Shown: in pieces, positions 1 through 5,906 of the stretch
Numbering within the stretch: the stretch's first letter is position 1
How the letters are laid out: the number at the start of each line of letters is the position of its first letter
Source: Acidobacteria bacterium RIFCSPHIGHO2_01_FULL_67_28
Lineage (GTDB): Bacteria; Acidobacteriota; Terriglobia; Acidiferrales; 2-02-FULL-67-57
Reading direction: 5' to 3'
DNA length: 11,780 bases
Assembly: GCA_001766965.1 (NCBI GenBank)
Contig: MEKM01000004.1
Location: 1 to 11,780, forward strand
The notes under the pieces: generated by a model
Seen by the model: only the letters and a program-made list of their open reading frames with translations
The model's database searches: none
Told to the model about the DNA's origin: nothing
Position numbers and translations under genes: made by a program

Positions 1-2461
1 CCAGCGTGCGCATCCGGGCCTGCACCAGCGGGATGTTCTCGAAGAGCGGCTGGAGGTCGCTGACGGTGGATTCGAGCAGGTCGGCGATGGAGAGGCCCTT
101 GAACTTGACCTGCAAGGTCTCCTGGTTGTAGCGGCGCGCGCGGCAGACTTCGCAAGTGACGTAGACGTCGGGCAGGAAGTTCATCTCGATGCGGCGCAGG
201 CCGTCGCCCTGGCAGGCTTCGCAGCGCCCACCCTTGACGTTGAAGCTGAAGCGCCCGGCGCGGTAGCCCCGCTCGCGAGACTCCGGCAACATGGCATACA
301 GCTCCCGAATGGAAGTGAAGACTCCCGTGTAGGTGGCCGGATTGCTGCGGGGCGTGCGGCCGATGGGGGCCTGATCAATCACGATAACTTTATCGAGGCG
401 CTCGTCGCCGCTGATGTTCCGATGCGCGCCCGGCTCCTCGAGCGCGCGGTAGAGCTTCTTGGCCAGGGCGCGGTAGAGGATGTCGCTCACGAGCGTGGAC
501 TTGCCCGAGCCGCTGACGCCGGTGACGCAGGTGATGAGTCCGAGCGGGAAGCGGGCGTCGATATTCTTCAGGTTGTGGTGACGAGCGCCGCGGACGAGGA
601 CGAAGTTGCCGTTCGGGGAGCGGCGCTTGTCGGGGAGCGGGATCTTGAGCTTGCCGGCGAGATAGCGCCCGGTGAGCGAGTCGCGGTGGCGGGCGATGGC
701 GCGGGGCTTGCCCTCGGCCACGAGATACCCGCCGGCCGAGCCGGCGCCCGGGCCGAGGTCGACGACGTAGTCGGCGCGGCGGATGGTGTCTTCGTCGTGT
801 TCGACGACGACGACGGTGTTGCCGAGGTCGCGCAGGCGCTCGAGGGTCGAGAGCAGCTGGGCGTTGTCGCGGTGGTGGAGCCCGATGGAAGGCTCGTCGA
901 GGACGTAGAGGACGCCGCGCAGCCGTGAGCCAATCTGCGTGGCCAGGCGGATGCGCTGCGCTTCGCCGCCGGAGAGCGTAGCGGCGGAGCGGTCGAGCGC
1001 GATGTAGCCCAGGCCGACGGCCAGCATGAACTCCAGCCGCTCGCCGATTTCTTCGACGATACGCCCGGCGACTTCCTGCTGGCGCGGCGTAAGCGCGCGG
1101 GCAATCTGGCGGATGGCCGGGACGGCGTCGGAGACGGGCAGGGCGGTGAACTCATCAATTGAGTAGCCCGCGACTTTCACGGCCAGCGACTCCGGCCGCA
1201 GGCGCTTGCCCTGGCAGGCGGCGCACGCTGAAGCGGACATGTACCGCTCCAGCCATTCGCGGTAGTCCTCCGACGGCGTCTCCTCGTAGTAGCGCTGGAG
1301 CAGGCCGAGCAGACCGGGAAAGCCCCTCGGCTGCGCTCGGGATGTTCCATAGAGAATCAGGTTCTGGATGCGGCGCGGGTAGTCTTCGAAGGGCAGGGCA
1401 GGATCGAAGTCGTGCGCCTGGGCAACGTAGTCGAAGGTGCGCTGGAGGGAGGTCGAGCTGCCGCCGGGGCCGAGGCCGCCGTCGAAGAGCGGCTTCGACC
1501 AGTCGGTGACGACCTTGGCGGGGTCGAACTCATAGCGCGAGCCCAGGCCGTGGCAGGCGGGGCAGGCGCCGTAGGGCGAGTTGAAAGAAAAACTGCGCGG
1601 CTCGAGCTGCGGGACGTTGATGCCGCAGTCGGCGCAGGCCAGCCGGTCGGAGTAAAGTTGCTCGGGGCCGTCCACCACGGCGACGGTTACGAGTCCCTGC
1701 GCCAGCTTGAGCGCCGTTTCGAGCGAGGCCTCCAGGCGTTTCTCGATGCCGGGCTTCACCAGCAGGCGGTCGACGACCACCTCGACGGTGTGGTTGCGGC
1801 GGCGGTCGAGCCGGAGAGGCTCGTCGAGCGTGCGCAGGGCGCCGTCGATGCGGGCGCGCGTCCAGCCCTGGCGGGCGAGCTGCTCGAGCGGCTTGCGGAA
1901 CTCGCCCTTGCGCCCGCGGACGATGGGGGCGAGGACCATGATGCGCGGGGCGTCGCCCGCCTGCGCTGAAGCTTCCCTCGACTCCGCTCGGGACGGGCCG
2001 GTGGGCAGGCCGTTTTCATCTTCAGCGGCGCGCTCCATGACGGCGCGGACGATCTGCTCGGTGGTCTGCCGGGCGATGGGCTTGCCGCAGCGCGGGCAGT
2101 GGGGCGCGCCGATGGAGCTGTAGAGCAATCGGAGATAATCGTAGATTTCGGTGACCGTGCCGACGGTCGAGCGGGGTGAGCGGGTCGTGGTTTTCTGTTC
2201 GATGGAGATGGAGGGCGAAAGGCCCTCGATGGAGTCGACGTCGGGGCGCTCCAGCTGGTCGAGGAACTGCCGGGCGTAGGCGGAGAGCGACTCAACGTAG
2301 CGCCGCTGGCCCTCGGCGTAGAGCGTGTCGAAGGCGAGCGAGGATTTTCCCGAGCCGGAGAGGCCGGTCACGACCGTCAGCGTCTGGCGGGGGATGGAGA
2401 CGCTGATGTTTTTCAGGTTGTGGGTGCGCGCCCCGCGGACGGTGATGGACTTGATGGACAC
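1..2461 (-). CDS. uvrA: UvrA, excinuclease ABC subunit A (C-terminus off the left edge)
   Basis: UvrA is the damage-recognition ATPase of nucleotide excision repair; it dimerises, loads UvrB on lesions and acts in the cytoplasm. About 820 codons are visible, and the family usually has about 940, so only the last part, including the second ABC signature, is missing. Visible in order: Walker [10 protein letters not shown] (residues 33-41), a CxxC at C122/C125, a zinc module starting C276/C279, the first ABC signature LSGGEAQR (496-503) followed by a DEPSIGLH Walker B, a second Walker [10 protein letters not shown] (648-656), and the C-terminal zinc module starting C747/C750. The start is taken as GTG at 2461 because a stop lies in frame about 40 bases upstream. 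The ribosome site is weak (AAGG about 11 bases upstream), and a better AGGAGG lies 29 bases away on the far side of a short repeat. Two in-frame dispersed repeats lie at residues about 156-163 and 373-380. Identification is secure; the start is less so. Confidence 0.97.
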   Translation of the reverse strand, partial: MSIKSITVRGARTHNLKNISVSIPRQTLTVVTGLSGSGKSSLAFDTLYAEGQRRYVESLSAYARQFLDQLERPDVDSIEGLSPSISIEQKTTTRSPRSTVGTVTEIYDYLRLLYSSIGAPHCPRCGKPIARQTTEQIVRAVMERAAEDENGLPTGPSRAESREASAQAGDAPRIMVLAPIVRGRKGEFRKPLEQLARQGWTRARIDGALRTLDEPLRLDRRRNHTVEVVVDRLLVKPGIEKRLEASLETALKLAQGLVTVAVVDGPEQLYSDRLACADCGINVPQLEPRSFSFNSPYGACPACHGLGSRYEFDPAKVVTDWSKPLFDGGLGPGGSSTSLQRTFDYVAQAHDFDPALPFEDYPRRIQNLILYGTSRAQPRGFPGLLGLLQRYYEETPSEDYREWLERYMSASACAACQGKRLRPESLAVKVAGYSIDEFTALPVSDAVPAIRQIARALTPRQQEVAGRIVEEIGERLEFMLAVGLGYIALDRSAATLSGGEAQRIRLATQIGSRLRGVLYVLDEPSIGLHHRDNAQLLSTLERLRDLGNTVVVVEHDEDTIRRADYVVDLGPGAGSAGGYLVAEGKPRAIARHRDSLTGRYLAGKLKIPLPDKRRSPNGNFVLVRGARHHNLKNIDARFPLGLITCVTGVSGSGKSTLVSDILYRALAKKLYRALEEPGAHRNISGDERLDKVIVIDQAPIGRTPRSNPATYTGVFTSIRELYAMLPESRERGYRAGRFSFNVKGGRCEACQGDGLRRIEMNFLPDVYVTCEVCRARRYNQETLQVKFKGLSIADLLESTVSDLQPLFENIPLVQARMRTL
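1323..1344 (-). repeat. Short palindromic repeat inside uvrA, copy 1
   Basis: On the coding strand this reads CATCCCGAGCGCAGCCGAGG plus GG. It shares 18 of 22 positions with the copy at 1974-1995 and closely resembles the tandem units at 10454-10501. It is in frame and encodes roughly TSRAQPRG after the conserved LILYG of UvrA, where many relatives have a longer variable segment. The outer bases can pair (CCCGA with the opposite arm), so a small hairpin is possible. No reading frame of the unit has a stop. Confidence 0.8.
1974..1995 (-). repeat. Short palindromic repeat inside uvrA, copy 2
   Basis: On the coding strand this reads CGTCCCGAGCGGAGTCGAGG plus GA. It is in frame and encodes PSRAESRE in an Ala/Gly/Pro-rich stretch between the RAVMERA helix and the conserved [15 protein letters not shown] segment, where UvrA relatives normally have only a short linker. 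It is read in the same frame as copy 1 (SRAQPR versus SRAESR). Confidence 0.8.
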
Positions 2462-2462
2462 G

Positions 2463-2490
2463 GTACGCAGTACCTTGTACCTGGCACACC
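2463..2490 (-). repeat. Heptamer array upstream of uvrA
   Basis: On the plus strand, units GTACGCA, GTACCTT and GTACCTG follow each other with an exact 7-base period, ending in a looser GCACACC. The array sits in the uvrA leader between an AGGAGG and the chosen GTG start, so it may have displaced the original ribosome binding site. The same GTACCTN word recurs at 11136-11163. Confidence 0.65.
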
Positions 2491-2524
2491 CTCCTGCGCC
2501 CTATGGGCTTCGGAGGGCATGCAG

Positions 2525-2542
2525 GCGCCCCCAGTGGGGCGC
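2525..2542. promoter_or_regulatory. Hairpin in the uvrA leader
   Basis: This is a perfect 7-bp inverted repeat, GCGCCCC and GGGGCGC, around a CAGT loop. It lies downstream of the predicted uvrA transcription start and 64 bases before the GTG, so it would be in the 5' leader. No T-run follows on either strand, so it is not an ordinary intrinsic terminator. An operator, an RNA stability element or chance in GC-rich DNA are all possible. Confidence 0.4.
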
Positions 2543-2564
2543 AAACACACGAGTCGAACCTATC

Positions 2565-2593
2565 AGAATAGCCTGCGGCTGCCGGAGGGTCAA
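2565..2593 (-). promoter_or_regulatory. Predicted sigma70-type promoter for uvrA
   Basis: On the minus strand there is TTGACC (2593-2588), a 17-base spacer and TATTCT (2570-2565). That is 5/6 and 4/6 of the consensus at ideal spacing, with a transcription start expected near 2558 and a leader of about 100 bases. No LexA-type dyad was seen beside it. It overlaps the upstream region of the divergent gene at 2618. Confidence 0.5.
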
Positions 2594-2617
2594 GCCGTGC
2601 TAGGATGGATCGAGGAA

Positions 2618-2962
2618 ATGATAGATAAGTACGACTTCGGGGCCATCCGCATCGACGGCAAGGACTACCGGCAGGACGTCATCATCTACCCCGAGCCGCG
2701 CCGGGTGGACGCCAGCTGGTGGCGGAAGGAAGGCCACCGGCTCGATGCGGCCGACCTGGGCGGGGTGCTTGCGGCCAAGCCCGAAGTGCTCGTGGTCGGC
2801 ACCGGCTACCACGGCTGCCTGAACGTCCCGCCCGAGACGCTCGAGTTCCTCAAGAACGTCGGCATCGAGGTCTACGCCGAGCCCACCGCCCGCGCCTGCC
2901 AGCACTACAACGAGCTCAAAGACATCCGCCGGGTCGTCGCTGCCCTGCACCTGACCTGCTAG
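2618..2962 (+). CDS. Mth938-like domain (DUF498/AAMDC family) protein
   Basis: This small cytoplasmic protein of 114 aa belongs to a family of about 110-125 aa with no firmly assigned biochemical role. The recognisable core comprises MIDKYDFG at the start, the IDGKDYRQDVIIYP strand, WWRKEGH, a PEVLVVGTGYHG loop, and the near-universal C-terminal pattern YNELKDIRRVVAALHLTC. ATG at 2618 is chosen because family members begin at this point and GAGG lies just upstream; an in-frame GTG at 2597 would add seven residues, and a longer frame opening at 2420 overlaps uvrA and is not credible. The gene is divergent from uvrA and convergent with the tail-collar gene, overlapping it by four bases. Family assignment rests on motif recognition. 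Confidence 0.85.
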   Translation: MIDKYDFGAIRIDGKDYRQDVIIYPEPRRVDASWWRKEGHRLDAADLGGVLAAKPEVLVVGTGYHGCLNVPPETLEFLKNVGIEVYAEPTARACQHYNELKDIRRVVAALHLTC

Positions 2963-3618
2963 CTCTTGCGGCAGAAGATGACGCGGAGGAAGGCGGAGCG
3001 GTTGTCGAATTGCGTGCCTGTGAAGGTCGGCTGCGAGACCGTGCCGGCGGGAGTGCCGGCGCTCACGTTGGTGGTCGTGCCCGTCGCCGAGCCGGTCGAG
3101 GCCGTCGAGAGCCCCGTGTTCTGCGAGCCGGTGGTCGAAGTATCCACGCCATAGCCGATCTGCCCGCCGGTCGTCCCCGTGTTGACCGTCTGGGTGTGAG
3201 TGTGAGCGATGACGGTCGAGTAGTCATGGGTGTGGCCGGCCAGGGCGTTTCCCGTGAAAGTCGGCTGCGAGACCGTGCCGGCGGGCGTGATGTTGTCCGA
3301 GCCGCCGGTCGAGCCGATGTCGGCATTGGCGACGAGCGTCCCAAGCGGCAGCCGGCCGTTGAGCGACGTCTCTTCGGCGTAGCCGGAGGGGCAGGAGCCG
3401 CTGACGATGAGCAGGATGGCGCCCGCGGGGACGCCGCCGCCTCCGCCCGCCGGTTGGCACTCGTACTGCTGCGAGGCGGAGTTGTAGGCGAGCACTTCGC
3501 TGTTGTTGCAGGAGCCGGGCCGCTGCACGCGGCTGGCCATGGAGCCCGGGTCCTGGGCTCCGAGCAGCAGGGCCGCCAGGGCGCAGAGATAGAGCGCGAC
3601 GATCACACGTTCCTTCAT
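2959..3618 (-). CDS. Secreted tail-collar-like / phage appendage protein
   Basis: Protein of 219 aa. ATG at 3618 is chosen over the upstream start at 3651 because GGAGG lies seven bases before it and it opens a classic signal peptide (MKERVIVALYLCALAALLLGA). After a Gly run at 58-62, residues 65-95 (AGAILLIVSGSCPSGYAEE and on) resemble the tail-collar fold of phage short fibres. Two HTH triplets (129-131, 139-141) are the kind of His pair that binds metal in such trimers. The C-terminus FDNRSAFLRVIFCRKS is a familiar ending of this family. TPAGTVSQPTFTG occurs twice, 78 residues apart. It is the last gene of the leftward tail operon, 11 bases after the 741-aa gene. A Sec signal is odd for a virion protein; a secreted host adhesin is an alternative. 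Confidence 0.75.
   Translation of the reverse strand: MKERVIVALYLCALAALLLGAQDPGSMASRVQRPGSCNNSEVLAYNSASQQYECQPAGGGGGVPAGAILLIVSGSCPSGYAEETSLNGRLPLGTLVANADIGSTGGSDNITPAGTVSQPTFTGNALAGHTHDYSTVIAHTHTQTVNTGTTGGQIGYGVDTSTTGSQNTGLSTASTGSATGTTTNVSAGTPAGTVSQPTFTGTQFDNRSAFLRVIFCRKS
3020..3285 (-). repeat. Internal 32-bp direct repeat in the collar-like gene
   Basis: Segments 3020-3051 and 3254-3285 match at 31 of 32 bases and encode the two copies of PAGTVSQPTFTG, exactly 78 codons apart. The Thr/Gly/Ser-rich region between them holds the His pairs. This looks like an internal duplication, and recombination between the copies would delete 78 codons in frame. Confidence 0.75.
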
Positions 3619-3629
3619 CGGAGAGCCTC

Positions 3630-5855
3630 CTAGTCGTGAATTGCCGTGCAATGCAGAGTCCCCGTTTTCGGGTTCACCCCGTCGTCGTTGACCACTCGCG
3701 CCACCACCGACCCGGCGGCCACCGACTCGAGGTGGTGGAGGCGCAGGGTCGAGGTCGACGCCGTCGCTTCCGCCAGCGAGCAGGTGACCGTGTAGTTGGC
3801 GTCGGCAAAGGCCGTCGTCCAGGTCAGCGTGACCGCGGCCGAGGCGCCCGCTCCCACAGAACCGGTCGTGACCCGGCCGTGCTTGAAGGCGGCGCCGTTG
3901 TTGCCAACACCCGCATTCGTCACGGAAAACATCAGCTTGGGCGTGGCCGCGCCGTCGTAGACGGCGAAGCCGCCGGTGCCCGTCGAGGCTTGGGCGTTCA
4001 CCCGCACCGTGCCCGTGCCCTTCGAGATAAGGTCGAGCACGATGTTCGTGTTCCCGCCAACGGCGGCCAGCGTCGGCCCGGTATTCGGGTCGAGCTTCAG
4101 GCCGGTGCCGAAGGCGGGCTTGATGTTGACGACGCCGTTCTGGTCCTGCTGGAACATCACCGCGTTTGTGCTCGATTCGAGCAGGAAGTAGCTGACCGAA
4201 GGGCTGGCAACGGTCTGCTTGGCGCGCAGCGGCACGACGCTGCCGGAAACGCTGTCGACGCTCAAGCCGTTCAGCATCCGAAAGGTCGAGCCGGTCGCCG
4301 TGAAGAAGAAGTCGGAGGCCGTGCCCCAGCGAAGCTTCTGGTCGGCAGCGAGCTTGATGGCCGCGCTGGCGATGGTGCCCGAGGCGAGGTCAATGGCGTC
4401 GTCCACCTTGGCGGTGATGGCGATGCCGTCGTCGAAAGCGTTGGCCCCCGCAGGCGCGCCTTCGAGCAGGATCCCTGTGTACCAGGCGAACGGGCCGGTG
4501 TTCGAGATGTTGATGGCGCGCGAGGTGCCGACCTTGAACTCTTTGGTCAGGATGAGGTTCAGCCCGCGGAAGCTCAAGAGCGGCATCGGGGGGCAAATCA
4601 GGTTGTCGGCAGCGGCCCAGTCGTAGCTGTTCGCCTCGATGGTGACGCTGTTGGCAGTGGTATCGAACGACTGAATCTCCGCGCCCTGCGCGAGGGTGTA
4701 GGCCCCGCTCGAGGCCAGGCGGTTCGTGTCGTAGGTGGCTTCCAGGCGCAGCACGGTCGCGCTCACAACCGAGGCCACGCGATACCAGTGGCCCGTCGAA
4801 GTCCCGCCCAGGGTCACGTCCTCGGAGTTGATCTTGAAGTATTGGCCCACGGGCGAGGGCGAGAGCGTCGTCCAGTCGGGCGCGCCGGAGAAGGTCACGT
4901 CGGTTCCGGAGATGCTTGACACCGAGCCGGTCGTGGTAGTGCGGCTGGTGTTGATAAGCGCCCGCTCGCCCAGCACCGACTCGTTCGTGTCGGAGGTGTA
5001 CTCGATGACCGTGGCGCTGGGTGCTTCGTTATTGAGCGTCTGCGCGGTGAAAACGGTGGCGCCCTGCTTGACGTTGATTTCGGCGAACTCGGCGGTCGGC
5101 TGGCTCGTCCCCGCGACGTTCTTCCCGCCGTAGCCCCAGACATCGCCGCCGAGAAACAGGGCGTCGCCGATGCCGTAGCCGTTCACCCGCCCGCCGATGA
5201 GGATGTGCTGGCCCTGCGTGCGGCCATCGAGCTCAAGGTGGAGTGGGCTATAGGTGTTCTTCGAGGTCGAGTTGTATTGCCCGCCGTCGAAGGCGTCGAC
5301 GTAGATGTACTGCCCGCCCAGGCTGCGGAAGTTGACACCGGGGGCGGTGGTCAACCGCCGGCGCAGAAGAAGGCCCGGAACGAAGCCGGCGGTGGGCGGC
5401 GTTGCCACCGTCTGCCGCAGATCGAGCACGGTGGTGTTCTCGGGGATCGTGGTGGCCTCGCCCGCCCCCAGGTTCGAGGGGTAGAGCACCAGGCAGGCCG
5501 CGCTGGCGCAGTCCGAGATGGCGGCGTCAATGTCGGCGGTCACCGTGCCGCCCGGCCAGAGCGTGGGCTCGACGACGCGGATGCTGTTGAGCCGGGAGAA
5601 GACTCCGTTCGTCGGCCGCGGGAAGCTGACCCAGGCCGACCCGTCCCAGTATTGAATGTCCCCGGCGCGCAGGCGCAGGGTGTCGAGGTCGGAGCGGTAA
5701 AAGGCCGAGCCCTTGACGACGTTGGCCGGGTCGGCCACGAGACCCAGGTACTGCTGGTGGGCGACGTTCGTCTTGTTCTGCGCCGCCGCCGGCATCGCCG
5801 CCAGCGCCAGCAGCAACGCTGTCATTCCGAACGAAGCGAGGAATCTGCTTTTCAT
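3630..5855 (-). CDS. Large secreted fibre-like protein (beta-helix/tail-spike type)
   Basis: Protein of 741 aa. ATG at 5855 is supported by GGGAGG about eight bases upstream. Residues 1-25 form a Sec signal peptide with a plausible signal peptidase I site at PAAA-Q; its first codons are a dispersed repeat. Residues about 66-80 (DIQYWDGSAWVSFPR) resemble the tail-fibre 'text to be displayed on mesh' motif. Residues 105-145 (DIDAAISDC, VLYPSN, TTIPENTTVLDLR) resemble the entry to a right-handed beta helix, followed by Gly/Asn-rich strands. Residues about 308-390 look like an inserted beta domain. The last 80 residues (SVGAGASAAVTLTWTTAF, ANYTVTCSLAEA) are a beta-rich C-terminal domain like those ending phage fibres. 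It lies between the hub gene and the collar gene, which suggests a receptor-binding or glycan-cleaving appendage. No catalytic residues can be assigned. Confidence 0.7.
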   Translation of the reverse strand: MKSRFLASFGMTALLLALAAMPAAAQNKTNVAHQQYLGLVADPANVVKGSAFYRSDLDTLRLRAGDIQYWDGSAWVSFPRPTNGVFSRLNSIRVVEPTLWPGGTVTADIDAAISDCASAACLVLYPSNLGAGEATTIPENTTVLDLRQTVATPPTAGFVPGLLLRRRLTTAPGVNFRSLGGQYIYVDAFDGGQYNSTSKNTYSPLHLELDGRTQGQHILIGGRVNGYGIGDALFLGGDVWGYGGKNVAGTSQPTAEFAEINVKQGATVFTAQTLNNEAPSATVIEYTSDTNESVLGERALINTSRTTTTGSVSSISGTDVTFSGAPDWTTLSPSPVGQYFKINSEDVTLGGTSTGHWYRVASVVSATVLRLEATYDTNRLASSGAYTLAQGAEIQSFDTTANSVTIEANSYDWAAADNLICPPMPLLSFRGLNLILTKEFKVGTSRAINISNTGPFAWYTGILLEGAPAGANAFDDGIAITAKVDDAIDLASGTIASAAIKLAADQKLRWGTASDFFFTATGSTFRMLNGLSVDSVSGSVVPLRAKQTVASPSVSYFLLESSTNAVMFQQDQNGVVNIKPAFGTGLKLDPNTGPTLAAVGGNTNIVLDLISKGTGTVRVNAQASTGTGGFAVYDGAATPKLMFSVTNAGVGNNGAAFKHGRVTTGSVGAGASAAVTLTWTTAFADANYTVTCSLAEATASTSTLRLHHLESVAAGSVVARVVNDDGVNPKTGTLHCTAIHD
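5821..5848 (+). repeat. Dispersed palindromic repeat forming the signal-peptide start
   Basis: On the plus strand it begins GTCATTCCGAACGAAGCGAG and continues to AATCTGC, with ATTCC and GGAAT as perfect outer arms. In the minus-strand gene it encodes SRFLASFGMT, immediately after the first Met-Lys. Its architecture matches the repeats in uvrA and at 10454-10501, with TTCC/GGAA in place of TCCC/GGGA. Confidence 0.8.
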
Positions 5856-5906
5856 GTTTTTCCTCCCACGGTTCTAGCGACCTTCATCGCGCACGCCAAT
5901 CCCCGG

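Noticed and set aside
2420..2617. N-terminal extension of the Mth938-like protein back to 2420
   Set aside because: It would overlap the start of uvrA and run through the promoter, hairpin and heptamer array; family members begin at MIDKYDFG.
2462..2617. LexA/SOS box controlling uvrA
   Set aside because: No GAAC-N-GTTC or CTGT-N-ACAG dyad was seen near the promoter; a lone GAAC has no partner.
2594..2617. Plus-strand promoter with TAGGAT (2601-2606) as -10 for the Mth938-like gene
   Set aside because: No acceptable -35 at the right distance, and transcription would start within a few bases of the ATG.
2940..3000. Phage attachment site at the boundary of the tail module
   Set aside because: No tRNA gene, duplicated core or integrase is visible; the boundary is a stop-codon overlap of convergent genes.
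3636..4919. Long plus-strand open frame (427 aa) opposite the 741-aa fibre gene
   Set aside because: Arg/Gly/Val-rich, low-information translation typical of an antisense shadow in GC-rich DNA; the minus-strand frame has a ribosome site, a signal peptide and fibre-like sequence.
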